The notes: generated from the letters alone by a model not told the origin. Positions 25,027 through 34,037 are shown, numbered from the stretch's first letter. The stretch is 64,000 nt of DNA from Alphaproteobacteria bacterium (GCA_016793165.1 JAEULA010000114.1:1-64000); one strand, 5' to 3'. A program made the numbers and translations.

Positions 25027-26444
25027 GAGTCGTCTCCCATCGGCCGGCGATCGCGCCACGGCGTCGCCCTTTCGTAGGCGGCGGCGACGCGCAGCACCGT
25101 CGCCTCGTCCCAGAATCGCCCGGCGATCTGGAGATTGAGCGGCAGGCCCTCGGGCGAGAAGCCGTTGCACAGCGACAGCGCCGGATGGCCGGACAGGTTG
25201 AACGCGGCCATCGCCGACTGGCCGGTGAACGCGACGACCGCCTCGCCGTCCTCGAAGCGCGGGGCGATGCGCGTGGCGCCGCAGCAGACGACCGCGTCGC
25301 AGGCGGAGATCGCGTCGTCGAGGGACGCGGCCAACTCGCGCCGCCAGCGCATCGCGCGCAGGTAGTCGGCGGCCCGCAGCAGCGCCCCGCCCATCATCTT
25401 GTCGCGCAGCGCGCGCCCCATCTCGGCATGGCGCTCGACGAAGTCCCGCTCGTGGATCGAATAGGACTCGGCCGCGTTGACGACGCGCGAGCAGGCGCGG
25501 AAGTCGTTGAGGCCGGCGTCGAGCTCGAGCTCGACGATCGTCGCGCCGAGCCGACGGAACACGTCGATCGCCGCCTCGAAGCCGGCGACGATCGCCGGCT
25601 CGCCCGCCACGTCGCGCGTGTGGAAGCGACGGATCACGCCGAGGCGGAGCCCCGCGACGCCCTGGCCGAGCCCGGCGGAGAAGTCGGGCACCGGCCGGTC
25701 CGCGCAGGCCGGATCCGCCGCGTCGTGCCCGGCGATGACCTGCAGCAGGATCGCGGCATCCTCGACCGTCCAGGCCAAGGGGCCGATGTGGTCCTGCGTC
25801 CAGCAGTTGGGCTGCACGCCGGCGCGGCTCACGCGGCCGTAGGTCGGCTTGAGGCCGACGACGCCGCAGCCCGCGGCGGGCAGGCGCACCGAGCCGCCGG
25901 TGTCGGAGCCGAGCGCGGCCATCGCGGTGCCTGCCGCCACCGCCGCGCCGGGGCCCGTGCTCGAGCCGCCGGTGAATCGCGTGGTGTCCCAGGGATTGCG
26001 CGCCGGCTCGAAGGGCAGGTCGAAATGCACCGCGCCGGTGCCGGTGCCGTACTCGTAGGTGTTGAGCTTTCCCAGCAGGATCGCGCCGGCATCGCGCAGC
26101 CGCGCGTGCGCCGTGGCGTCGACGTCCGGCACGTGGTCGAGCATGAGGCGCGAGGCCGCCGTCGTGCGGATGCCGCGGGTGTAGAAATTGTCCTTCAGCC
26201 CGTACGGAATGCCGTGCAGGGGCCCGCGCCAGTCGCCGCGCATGATCGCGGCCTCGGTATCGCGCGCGGCCGCGCGGGCGCGATCGGCGAGCACCGTGAT
26301 GTAGCTGTGGATGCGCGGGTCGACGCGCGCGATGCGGTCGAGATGGGCATCGACCAGCTCGACCGGCGACAGCCGGCGCGCCCGGATCAGGCGGCCCGCC
26401 TCGGCGACGGTGAGGAAATGCAGGGCGGTGGCGGTGCTCGTCAT
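25023..26444 (-). CDS. Amidase-signature family hydrolase (GatA/AtzE-like)
   Basis: 473 aa. Catalytic residues are Lys84 in GIPYGLKDNFYTRG, Ser162 in FTGGSSTGPGAAVAAG and Ser185 in GSDTGGSVRLPA. Length and the FSPEGLPLNLQIAGRFWDEA C-terminus fit the GatA/AtzE branch. It is the first gene of the minus-strand amidase operon, followed by the coupled GatC-like gene, so this is the more likely partner of that small protein. The gene is divergent from the AtuA-like gene with 176 bp between. The substrate is unknown; it is only about as related to the second amidase as two distant family members are. Confidence 0.92.
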   Translation of the reverse strand: MTSTATALHFLTVAEAGRLIRARRLSPVELVDAHLDRIARVDPRIHSYITVLADRARAAARDTEAAIMRGDWRGPLHGIPYGLKDNFYTRGIRTTAASRLMLDHVPDVDATAHARLRDAGAILLGKLNTYEYGTGTGAVHFDLPFEPARNPWDTTRFTGGSSTGPGAAVAAGTAMAALGSDTGGSVRLPAAGCGVVGLKPTYGRVSRAGVQPNCWTQDHIGPLAWTVEDAAILLQVIAGHDAADPACADRPVPDFSAGLGQGVAGLRLGVIRRFHTRDVAGEPAIVAGFEAAIDVFRRLGATIVELELDAGLNDFRACSRVVNAAESYSIHERDFVERHAEMGRALRDKMMGGALLRAADYLRAMRWRRELAASLDDAISACDAVVCCGATRIAPRFEDGEAVVAFTGQSAMAAFNLSGHPALSLCNGFSPEGLPLNLQIAGRFWDEATVLRVAAAYERATPWRDRRPMGDDS

Positions 26445-26620
26445 GTCTCGCGGCTAGCGATAGCACGGCCGCGCGCGCGGTATCGACATCGCGCAGCGCA
26501 CGACGCCAATTCCGTTTCTGCGGGCGAAGAAAGCGGCCTAACGTGCCGTCGAAACGATCGACCGTCATCGGCCCTGCCGCGCGGGCGGTCGGGGTTGCGG
26601 GCCATCGAGGGAGTCGCGGC

Positions 26621-27979
26621 GTGCGCGAGTTCAAGTTGCTGTCGACGAGCGGGCTGCTCGGCTACGGATTTCCCGAGGCTTCGCTCCAGGCCGGGCTCGC
26701 GCGCGAGCCCGACATGCTCGGCGTCGACGGCGGCAGCACGGATCCCGGCCCCTACTATCTCGGCTCCGGCAAGTGCCTGAGCTCGCGCCTGGCGATGAAG
26801 CGCGACATCGGCCTGATGCTCCGCGGCGCGATCGCCAATCGCATCCCGCTCGTGATCGGCAGCTGCGGTGGAGCCGGCGGCGAGCCGCATCTCCAGGCCG
26901 TGGTCGAGATCGTTCGCGAACTCGCCCGCGAGCACGGCCTGCATTTCAGGATGGCGGTCATCCATTCCGAGCAGGACAAGGCGACGCTGAAGTCGCGCCT
27001 GGCGGCGGGTCGCATCAAGGCGCTGCGCAACGCGCCGCATCTCGACGATGCGGCGATCGACCGGGCGACGCGCATCGTCGGCATGATGGGCGCCGAGCCG
27101 TTCATGAAGGCGCTCGACGCCGGCGCGCAGGTCGTTCTCGCGGGGCGCGGCAGCGATCCCGCCCCCTGGGCCGGCAGCGCGATGCGCGCGCAGCTGCCGC
27201 CGGGCCCGGCCTGGTACGCGGGTAAGATGCTGGAATGCGGTGCCACCGCCTCGGTGCCCAAGGGGCACGACTGCCTGATCGCGACCGTGCGCGAGGATTC
27301 GGTCGAGGTCGAGCCGACTAATCCGATCCGGCGCTGCACGCCGCTGTCGGTGGCCAACCACTCGCTCCACGAGAATGCGAGCCCGATCCATCACATCGAG
27401 CCCGGCGGCATCCTGGACACCGAGCACTGCCGCTTCGAGGCGGTGAGCGATCGCGCAGTGCGCATCTCGGGCATGCGCTGGCTGCCGCAGCCCTACACGG
27501 TCAAGCTCGAGGGCGCCGAGCTCGCCGGCTATCGCGCGGCGACGGTCTGCGGCACGCGCGACCCGCTGCTCATCGGCCAGTTCGACTCCTTCCTCGTCAC
27601 GGTCCGGGCGTCGGTGCAGGAGAAGGTCGCGGCCTTCGGGATCGCGCCCGACCAGTACAAGCTGGTCTTCCGCGTCTACGGCCAGTCCGGCGTGATGGGA
27701 CCGGCCGAGATCGTGAAGGAGATCCGCTCGCACGAGCTCGGCATCCTGGTCGAGGCACTGGCCGACCGGCAGGAGGTCGCCAATGCGGTGCTGTCGGTGG
27801 CGCGCGTGACGCTGCTGCACACCGACTTCCCGGGGCGGCTCTGCCGCGAGGGCAACATGGCCTTCCCGTTCTCGCCCTCGGACATGGAGCTCGCGCCGTC
27901 CTACCGCTTCAGCGTCTTCCATGTCGTCGAGCCCGACGACCCCTGCGAGATGTTCCCCATCGAGTACGAGACGATCTGA
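26621..27979 (+). CDS. AtuA-like family protein (acyclic terpene utilization AtuA/DUF1446)
   Basis: 452 aa. The N-terminal segment LLGYGFPEASLQAGLAREPD, GVDGGSTDPGPYYLGSGK, IGSCGGAGGEPHLQA is conserved in the AtuA/DUF1446 family; the central MGAEPFMKALDAGAQVVLAG and C-terminal VNHS/ENASPIHHIEPGG regions agree. The biochemical role is not established; relatives sit in acyclic terpene, leucine and other catabolic operons. The start is GTG 26621, with GAGGGAG seven bases upstream; an ATG at 26543 would add a poorly conserved leader. It is coupled (TGATG) to the DUF4387 gene, the common genomic partner of this family. Confidence 0.82.
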   Translation: MREFKLLSTSGLLGYGFPEASLQAGLAREPDMLGVDGGSTDPGPYYLGSGKCLSSRLAMKRDIGLMLRGAIANRIPLVIGSCGGAGGEPHLQAVVEIVRELAREHGLHFRMAVIHSEQDKATLKSRLAAGRIKALRNAPHLDDAAIDRATRIVGMMGAEPFMKALDAGAQVVLAGRGSDPAPWAGSAMRAQLPPGPAWYAGKMLECGATASVPKGHDCLIATVREDSVEVEPTNPIRRCTPLSVANHSLHENASPIHHIEPGGILDTEHCRFEAVSDRAVRISGMRWLPQPYTVKLEGAELAGYRAATVCGTRDPLLIGQFDSFLVTVRASVQEKVAAFGIAPDQYKLVFRVYGQSGVMGPAEIVKEIRSHELGILVEALADRQEVANAVLSVARVTLLHTDFPGRLCREGNMAFPFSPSDMELAPSYRFSVFHVVEPDDPCEMFPIEYETI

Positions 27980-28290
27980 TGCCCCGGATCCGCGACATCG
28001 CCAAGGTCTGCAAGAGCAAGAACGCCGGCCCGTTCGAGCTCACCCTGGACGTGGTGTTCGACACCGCCGAGCTGTTCGAGAAGGTGCGCGCCGCCGGCGT
28101 GCTGGGGCCGGCCCTGATCGCGCGGCTCTACGACGTCGCCGAGGCCGACGTGCTGTTCACGCCCTATCCCGCCGGCTTCGCCTTCAAGGCGACGATCCCG
28201 CGCCGGATCCCGTCGGGCGACATCGGCGACACCGACATCTACGGCGCCCAGCAGCACGCGCCGCTGCTCGACGTCGAGATCCCGATCTAG
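27979..28290 (+). CDS. DUF4387 family protein
   Basis: 103 aa. DUF4387 hallmarks are AKVCKSKNAGPFELTLDVVF near the start and SGDIGDTDIYGAQQHAPLLD at the end. The function is unknown. Its ATG shares a base with the TGA of the AtuA-like gene, so the two are translated together and probably act as a complex. No signal peptide or membrane segment is seen. It converges on the deacetylase pair after 64 bp, in which CCCGCC/GGCGGG (28300-28313) is the only notable palindrome. Confidence 0.85.
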   Translation: MPRIRDIAKVCKSKNAGPFELTLDVVFDTAELFEKVRAAGVLGPALIARLYDVAEADVLFTPYPAGFAFKATIPRRIPSGDIGDTDIYGAQQHAPLLDVEIPI

Positions 28291-28354
28291 CGCAACGGAC
28301 CCGCCGTGGCGGGACGCGCCGCGCTCCGGTGCGGCCGGGGCGCCGTCGCGCCGG

Positions 28355-29266
28355 TCAGGGGGACGCGGGACCCGTCGCAAGCACGTGGCGTGCGACCTCG
28401 GCGGTCGTGGTGCGCCACACCTCGGCATGACCGGCGAGCCGCTCGAGGGCCGCGTCCAGGTAGCGGATCCGATGCGGCATGCCGATCAGCCAGGGATGCA
28501 GGTGGAGCGCGAAGAAGCGCCCCGAGGCGGCACCTTCGTCCCACAGCGTGGCGAAGGCCTCGCCGACGATGTCCGGATAGCGCGGCGTGAGCAGCCGGCG
28601 GTGCCAGAGCAGCTGCACATCGTCCCACTCGGACTGGTTCGGGATCGAGACGAAGGGGCGGCCGACGGTCATGAGATAGGGCTGGTCGTCGTTGGGCCAG
28701 TCGACGACATGGGTGAGCCCGGCCTCGGCCAGCAGTGCCGGGGTGCGGGTGGACTCGCCGTAGTCCTGTCCCGCCCAGCCCTCCGGGCGCGTGCCGGTCG
28801 CGCGATGCAGCGCCTCGATCGCTCCCGCGATGAAGTCGCGCTCCTCGGCTCCGCTCATGCGGCTCGTCAGCATGCGCGTGGCGTGGTCGCCGTGGCCGAT
28901 GAACGACGCGCCGCGTTCGAGGCAGGCGTCGATCAGCTGCGGATAATGCCCGGCGACCGCCGAGCCCGCCGCGACGGTGGCCTTGATGGCGTAGCGGTCG
29001 AGCAGCTCGAGAACGCGGAACACGCCGATGCGGTTGCCGTACTCGCGCCAGGTGTAGGCGCGGTACTCGGGCGTGAAGGTGCCGTAGATGTCCTTGAAGC
29101 GCGGATCGCGGACGGCGTCGGCGGGGGGCTCGAGCTCCCAGTGCTCGAGATAGAGCACGACGCACGATGCGACGCGCGCGCCGCCGGGCCAGCGCAGCGC
29201 CGGGCGCTCGGGCAGCGGCGAATAGGGATAGAGCGCGTGGTCCATGCCCCGCTTGCGCGTGGTCAC
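28355..29266 (-). CDS. Polysaccharide-deacetylase-fold amidohydrolase (PuuE/allantoinase-like)
   Basis: 303 aa, NodB-like barrel. Landmarks are RVASCVVLYLEHWELEPPAD, YTWREYGNRIGVFRVLELLD, FIGHGDHATRMLT, GWAGQDYGESTRTPALLAEA and FALHLHPWLIGMPHRIRYLD. The segment REYGNRxGVFRxLELLD is typical of the PuuE allantoinase-like subgroup rather than of peptidoglycan or chitin deacetylases, and no signal peptide is present, so a cytoplasmic amide hydrolase of small N-compounds is likely. The start is GTG 29266, overlapping the upstream gene's stop as GTGA; ATG 29245 is an internal alternative. Confidence 0.82.
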   Translation of the reverse strand: MTTRKRGMDHALYPYSPLPERPALRWPGGARVASCVVLYLEHWELEPPADAVRDPRFKDIYGTFTPEYRAYTWREYGNRIGVFRVLELLDRYAIKATVAAGSAVAGHYPQLIDACLERGASFIGHGDHATRMLTSRMSGAEERDFIAGAIEALHRATGTRPEGWAGQDYGESTRTPALLAEAGLTHVVDWPNDDQPYLMTVGRPFVSIPNQSEWDDVQLLWHRRLLTPRYPDIVGEAFATLWDEGAASGRFFALHLHPWLIGMPHRIRYLDAALERLAGHAEVWRTTTAEVARHVLATGPASP

Positions 29267-30204
29267 TGCGCGGCCCCTGCGCGCCGGTCGCGCGGCGCGC
29301 GCCGCGGCGCCTCGTTCGCGAGATGCCGCTCGATCAGCGGCAGGTGATGGGCGATGTACCAGTCCGCGATTTCCTCGCCGGTCGCCTTCCACACGCCCTC
29401 GTGCCCCAGGATGTAGGCGAGCGCGCGATCGAGATGCCGGATCCGGTGCGGCTGTCCCATCATGTAGGGGTGCAGGGCGATGCACATCACGCGGCCGCTC
29501 TCCGCACCCTCGCGCCAGACCACGTCGAAGTGGTCGGTGATCATGCGCGCGAATTCCTCGGCCTCGATCGCGTGGCGATAGACCATCGCGTCGTTGATAT
29601 CCATCTGGTACGGGATCGTGATCAGCCGCCCCGAGCGCGTCTTCATCGGGAACGGCTGATCGTCGTGGTACCAGTCGCAGTAGTACTTGATGCCGGCCTC
29701 GGCGACGAGGTCGGGCGTGTTGTGCGTGAAGGTCGCCGCGGGCGAGAACCAGCCCGCGAAGTCGCGGCCCGTGAGGCGCCGATGCGTGGCGATGCAGTCG
29801 GCGATGACCGCGCGCTCCTCGGCCTCGCTCATGCCCCAGTGGTACTGCGTGTTGTAGATGCCGTGGCACATGACGTCCCAGCGCCGCCGCTCCATCGCGG
29901 CGAGGATCTCCGGGTAGTGCTCGAACACGGCCATGCTCAGCGACACGGTGCAGCGGATGTCGTGGCGGTCCATGACCTCGAACATCCGCCACAGGCCGAC
30001 GCGATTTCCGTAGTCCTTGCCGCCGTAGCCGAGCACGTCGGGATGCGGCGAGCGCGGCCAGGGATCACGGGATCGGATCGGATCCGGCAGGTACTCGTAA
30101 TGTTCGATGTTGGGCACGACCCACAGGGCGACGCGCGCGTCGCCCGGCCAGCGCAGGCGGGGGCGCGTGCCGATCGGCGAATAGACGACTCGGTCCGGTT
30201 CCAT
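29263..30204 (-). CDS. Polysaccharide-deacetylase-fold amidohydrolase (PuuE/allantoinase-like), second copy
   Basis: 313 aa, paralogue of the downstream gene, with which it overlaps by four bases. Shared landmarks are RWPGDARVALWVVPNIEHYE, YGNRVGLWRMFEVMDRHDIR, CHGIYNTQYHWGMSEAEERA, GWFSPAATFTHNTPDLVAEA and IALHPYMMGQPHRIRHLDRA. It lacks a signal peptide. The pair may form a hetero-oligomer or act on related substrates. The gene is divergent from the oxygenase/MmgE operon, 83 bp apart. Confidence 0.82.
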   Translation of the reverse strand: MEPDRVVYSPIGTRPRLRWPGDARVALWVVPNIEHYEYLPDPIRSRDPWPRSPHPDVLGYGGKDYGNRVGLWRMFEVMDRHDIRCTVSLSMAVFEHYPEILAAMERRRWDVMCHGIYNTQYHWGMSEAEERAVIADCIATHRRLTGRDFAGWFSPAATFTHNTPDLVAEAGIKYYCDWYHDDQPFPMKTRSGRLITIPYQMDINDAMVYRHAIEAEEFARMITDHFDVVWREGAESGRVMCIALHPYMMGQPHRIRHLDRALAYILGHEGVWKATGEEIADWYIAHHLPLIERHLANEAPRRAPRDRRAGAAQ

Positions 30205-30287
30205 GCGCGATCCGCGATTGTCGATGCGAAGGCAGCGTGCCACGTTTCGCCGCGACGCGGGAAGCAAGCAGCGCAGGGCACGACGTC

Positions 30288-31286
30288 ATGACCGAGATCC
30301 ACGAGCCGCCGGCCGTTCCGGTGATCGACTGTTCGGCGTTCGGGTCCGACGACGTCGCGGCGAGGCGGCGCACGGCGCGCGCCGTCGCGGAGGCCTGCGA
30401 GCGGATCGGATTTCTCGTCGTCACCGGGCATGGCGTCGCGCAGGAGGTGGTCGACCGCGCCTTCGCCGTCGGCCTGTCCTTCTTCGACGCCGACGCGCAG
30501 GCCAAGCGGCGGGCGGCGCCGCCGCAGTCGATCGTGCCGCGCGGCTATCACGGCTTCGCCTCGAAGCGGCTGTCGCGCACGATCGGCATCGAGACCCCGC
30601 CCGACCTGCGCGAGCAGTTCTATCTCGGCCCGCTCGACGACTTCGCCGATCGCTACGCGGCCATCCCCGAGGCGGGCGCGTTCTACCGGCCCAACATCTG
30701 GCCCGACGAGCCGGCGGCCTTCCGGCCGGTGATGACGGAGCTCTACCGCGCGCTCGAGGGCCTGAGCGGCCGGCTGATGCGCGGCTTCGCGCTCGGCCTG
30801 GGCATCGACGAGCGGTTCTTCGACGACAAGATCGACGCGCATTTCAGCACCTGCGCGATCAACCACTATCCCGCGCCGACGCGGCCGCCCGAGCCGGGCC
30901 AGCTGCGCGCCGGCGCGCACAGCGATTTCGGGAGCCTGACGATCCTGCTGACCGACGATGCGCCGGGCGGCCTGCAGGTCGAGGCGGCTCCGGGCGTCTG
31001 GCACGACGTGCGGCCGGCGCGCGGCCAGTTCGTCGTGAACATCGGCGACATGATGGCGCGCTGGACCAACGACCGCTGGCGCTCGACGATGCACCGCGTC
31101 GTCAATCCGCCCACCTCGCTGGCGAGCCGGAGCCGCCGGCAGTCGATCGCGTATTTCCTGCATCCCAACTACGACGCGACGGTCGCCTGCATCCCGACCT
31201 GCGTGGCGCCGGGCGCGGCGCCGACCTACGCGCCGATCCGCGCCGGCGACCACATGCGCATGAAGATGGAACGGCGGATCGGATGA
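30288..31286 (+). CDS. 2-oxoglutarate/Fe(II)-dependent oxygenase (isopenicillin-N-synthase-like family)
   Basis: 332 aa. The iron triad is His211, Asp213 (GAHSDFGSLTILLTD) and His269 (STMHRVVNPP); 2-oxoglutarate-binding RxS is Arg284-Ser286 in RSRRQSIAYFLHP. The N-terminal VPVIDCSAF and RIGFLVVTGHGV are the DIOX_N domain. Family members hydroxylate, desaturate or cyclise small molecules. ATG 30288 gives the normal domain start. Its TGA overlaps the ATG of the MmgE/PrpD gene, so the two are coupled, which suggests they act in one pathway. Confidence 0.9.
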   Translation: MTEIHEPPAVPVIDCSAFGSDDVAARRRTARAVAEACERIGFLVVTGHGVAQEVVDRAFAVGLSFFDADAQAKRRAAPPQSIVPRGYHGFASKRLSRTIGIETPPDLREQFYLGPLDDFADRYAAIPEAGAFYRPNIWPDEPAAFRPVMTELYRALEGLSGRLMRGFALGLGIDERFFDDKIDAHFSTCAINHYPAPTRPPEPGQLRAGAHSDFGSLTILLTDDAPGGLQVEAAPGVWHDVRPARGQFVVNIGDMMARWTNDRWRSTMHRVVNPPTSLASRSRRQSIAYFLHPNYDATVACIPTCVAPGAAPTYAPIRAGDHMRMKMERRIG

Positions 31287-32659
31287 CCGGCCTTGCGGAA
31301 CGCGCGGCGGCATGGCTCGCGGAGCTGCGCTGCGAGGACCTGCCGGCGGACATCGTCGCCGACGCGAAGCTGCGGATCCTCGACACGCTGGGCCTGATCC
31401 TCGGCGCCACGGCCTCGCCGATCGGGCGCGCGGTGCGCGCCGGCGCACTCGCGATGGGGCAGGGCGACGAGGCGCGGATGCTCGGCTACGGCGACCGCAC
31501 GACGGCAATGGCCGCGGCGCTGGTCAACGGCACGCTCGCCCATGCCGCGGATTTCGACGACACCCACAACCGCTCGGTCATGCACGCCAGCGCCCCGACC
31601 GTCGCGACCGCGATGGCGCTGATCGGACCCTGCGCGCTGTCCGGGCGCGAGCTGATCGCGGTCGTCGCCGGCGGCATCGAGCTGAATTGCCGCCTCGGCA
31701 TGGTGACGCCCGGGGCCTTCCATCGCTCCGGCTTCCATCCGACCGGCGTCATCGGCGCACTGGTCGCGGCCATGATGGCGGGCCGGCTCTACGGCCTGGC
31801 GCCGCGCGTGACGGCCTCGGCCGTCGGCATCGCCGGCAGCCAGGCGGCAGGCCTGCTCGAGGCCTACGAGGACGGCAGCTGGGCGAAGACCTTGCATCCG
31901 GGTTGGGCCGGGCATTGCGGCATCGCCGCGGCGCTGCTCGCGCGTGCGGGCTTCACCGGCCCGGCCTCCGTGCTCGAGGGGCGCTTCGGCGTCTACCGCG
32001 CGCATGTCCAGGACCCGCGGACGCCGATCGAGCTGACGCGGATCACCGACCGGCTCGGCACGCAGTGGGAGGCGCGCGAGAACTCGTTCAAGCCGTATCC
32101 GTGCGCGCACGCGATCCACCCCTTCATCGATGCCGCCATCGGGCTGCACGCCGGGGGGCTGCGCGCGGCGCAGATCGACCGGGTCTCGCTGCCGCTGTCG
32201 CCCTATCTGATGCCGGTGATCGCGGAGCCGCGCGCCGCGAAGCTGCGGCCGGTGACGCCGACGCATGCCCGCGCAAGCCTCGCGTTCTGCGTCGCCGCGG
32301 CCCTCGTGCACGGCCGTTTCGACGAGACCCTGCTCGACGACGCGGCGCTCGCGGACTCCGCGGTGCTGGAGCTCGCCGGGCGGATCGACTGCGTGCCCGA
32401 CCCGTCGCCGCCGCCGTCGGGCCAGTTCCGCGGCATCGTCGAGGTCGCGACGCGCGACGGCCGGCGCGTCGCCGGCAGGCTCGACCACAATCGCGGCAGC
32501 CGCGAGAACCCGATGTCGCGTGCCGAGCTCGAGGCGAAGTTCCGCGCGGGTGCCGCCGTCGTGTTCGACGCCGCGCGCGCCGACGCGATCATCGCGGCGA
32601 TCGACGGGCTGGAGGCGGCCGGCGACGCGGCGGCCCTGGTGCGGCTCTGCGTGCCGTAG
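31283..32659 (+). CDS. MmgE/PrpD family protein (copy 1 of 4)
   Basis: 458 aa. Typical landmarks are KLRILDTLGLILGA, LVNGTLAHAADFDDTHNRSV, SGFHPTGVIGALVAAMMAGR, AGSQAAGLLEAYEDGSWAKT, LHPGWAGHCGIAAALLARAG, KPYPCAHAIHPFIDAAI and NPMSRAELEAKFRAGAA. The superfamily contains 2-methylcitrate dehydratase, cis-aconitate decarboxylase and iminodisuccinate epimerase; the exact reaction cannot be told. It starts inside the oxygenase stop (ATGA) and converges on the nitroreductase fusion gene, leaving four bases between the stops. Confidence 0.9.
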   Translation: MTGLAERAAAWLAELRCEDLPADIVADAKLRILDTLGLILGATASPIGRAVRAGALAMGQGDEARMLGYGDRTTAMAAALVNGTLAHAADFDDTHNRSVMHASAPTVATAMALIGPCALSGRELIAVVAGGIELNCRLGMVTPGAFHRSGFHPTGVIGALVAAMMAGRLYGLAPRVTASAVGIAGSQAAGLLEAYEDGSWAKTLHPGWAGHCGIAAALLARAGFTGPASVLEGRFGVYRAHVQDPRTPIELTRITDRLGTQWEARENSFKPYPCAHAIHPFIDAAIGLHAGGLRAAQIDRVSLPLSPYLMPVIAEPRAAKLRPVTPTHARASLAFCVAAALVHGRFDETLLDDAALADSAVLELAGRIDCVPDPSPPPSGQFRGIVEVATRDGRRVAGRLDHNRGSRENPMSRAELEAKFRAGAAVVFDAARADAIIAAIDGLEAAGDAAALVRLCVP

Positions 32660-32663
32660 CGGC

Positions 32664-34037
32664 TCACCGCGACGCGGACTTCGCCACGCGCGCGACGTAG
32701 AGCCGCGCGAACCGGCGCAGCCAGCCGTCGACGCGGGTGGCGTCGCCCGCCGCGGCCAGCGAGATGCCGAACTCCTCGACGATCGCGAAATGCGCGGCGA
32801 GCCGCGTGCGGACGGTCGCCGCCGGCAGCGGCGCGAAGGGCCCCTGGTTGGGGACCATCTCGCGCGAGAGGCGGCGGCGATAGTAGAGCCCGTAGCGCGA
32901 ACGGCTGTTGCGGGCGCTGATCACGGCGATGCCGCCCGGCTTCAGCACGCGCGCGACCTCGGCCAGGATCGTCGAGGTCTCGGGCATGTGCTCGAGCACC
33001 TGCGGCAGGAATGCCGCGTCGATGCTGGCGTCGGCATGGGGAAGTCGTCCGGCGGCGAACAGTTCGGCATGGACGTTCGCGCCGGACAGGCCTTCCTGGC
33101 GCAGCCGCTCCAGGATGAAGAGGTGGTTGTGCGGCGACAGCTCGGCGAGGTGCAGGTGCACGCCGGCCCCGTAGCGGCGCCGCAGCTCGGTGGAGTAGGT
33201 GCCGCCCCAAGGCATCACCTCCAGCAGATGCGCCCCGTCGGGCAGGTCGGGCAGCGTCGCGATCTCGAGTGTGGTCGCGTCGCCCTGGCGGCGGGACCGG
33301 TAGACGCCGGCGAGCGGCGACTTGGCCCAGACCGCGTAGCCGCGGAAATCCGCGATGCGATCCCAGCCCCAGGCCGCGGGATTCCACTCGGCGAAGGGAT
33401 TGTCTGAGTTGCGGATCCGCCAATACGGATAGGCGGGCGCCGGCCTTGCGGGATACAGCGCGTGGGCCGGGCGCTCAAACCGGTTCCATGACCGCGTCTC
33501 CGCCGGCGGACGGCGCGGGGCCTTGATCTTGGGCGCCGACGGCTTCGGCCGGCCGATCGCGAGCGCGCCCTGGATCTCGAAGGTGCCCGGAACGCCCAGC
33601 ATCGCGGCAAGGGCGTCGGTATCGCCGATGCCGGCATTCCAGATGCACGCGTAGCCGCGCAGATGGGCGCTCAGCATCATGTGATAGCAGGCGCCGGCCA
33701 CGCTCTGGACGATGGAGAACTTGTCGTGCGTCCAGCCCTTCTGGAAGCACAGGTAGATGAGCGCCGAGCAATGGGCGAAATGCAGGTTGCCGCCGGAGAT
33801 GTCGCGTGCCCGCAGCTTCAACTCGGGCTCGCTCACGACGATGAAATGCCAGTTCTGGTGGTTGCAGGACGACGGCGCCTCGACGCCGTCGCACAGGATC
33901 GCCTCGATCTCGGCGCGATCGATGGGGCTGCCGTCGAATTCGCGGCAGGAAAATCGCGCGGCCAGCCGGGCGAGGATGGCATCGGCCGGCGTCCCGGGAA
34001 TCGAGGCCGGGGGCGGCGGCGGTGCGGACGGGTTCAT
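32664..34037 (-). CDS. Nitroreductase-methyltransferase fusion protein
   Basis: 457 aa with two domains. Residues about 18-165 are nitroreductase-like: RFSCREFDGSPIDRAEIEAI, APSSCNHQNWHFIVVSEPE and GYACIWNAGIGDTDALAAML match FMN-binding segments. After a proline-rich linker (166-200) and a connector, residues about 266-400 are a class I SAM methyltransferase: degenerate motif I LLEVMPWGG, then QVLEHMPETSTILAEVARVL and KPGGIAVISARNS. ATG 34037 has AAGG about nine bases upstream; ATG 34079 lacks such a site. The frame is open across the junction, so this is a true fusion in this sequence. The substrate is unknown; it is divergent from livK. Confidence 0.85.
   Translation of the reverse strand: MNPSAPPPPPASIPGTPADAILARLAARFSCREFDGSPIDRAEIEAILCDGVEAPSSCNHQNWHFIVVSEPELKLRARDISGGNLHFAHCSALIYLCFQKGWTHDKFSIVQSVAGACYHMMLSAHLRGYACIWNAGIGDTDALAAMLGVPGTFEIQGALAIGRPKPSAPKIKAPRRPPAETRSWNRFERPAHALYPARPAPAYPYWRIRNSDNPFAEWNPAAWGWDRIADFRGYAVWAKSPLAGVYRSRRQGDATTLEIATLPDLPDGAHLLEVMPWGGTYSTELRRRYGAGVHLHLAELSPHNHLFILERLRQEGLSGANVHAELFAAGRLPHADASIDAAFLPQVLEHMPETSTILAEVARVLKPGGIAVISARNSRSRYGLYYRRRLSREMVPNQGPFAPLPAATVRTRLAAHFAIVEEFGISLAAAGDATRVDGWLRRFARLYVARVAKSASR

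Noticed and set aside
24823-26634. 603-codon minus-strand frame spanning the amidase and the GatC-like gene
   Set aside because: Most of it is the shifted frame of the amidase gene. Only the last 67 codons are coding, from the internal ATG at 25026.
28300-28313. CCCGCC-GT-GGCGGG palindrome after the DUF4387 gene
   Set aside because: A two-base loop cannot form a stable hairpin and such GC palindromes are expected by chance here.
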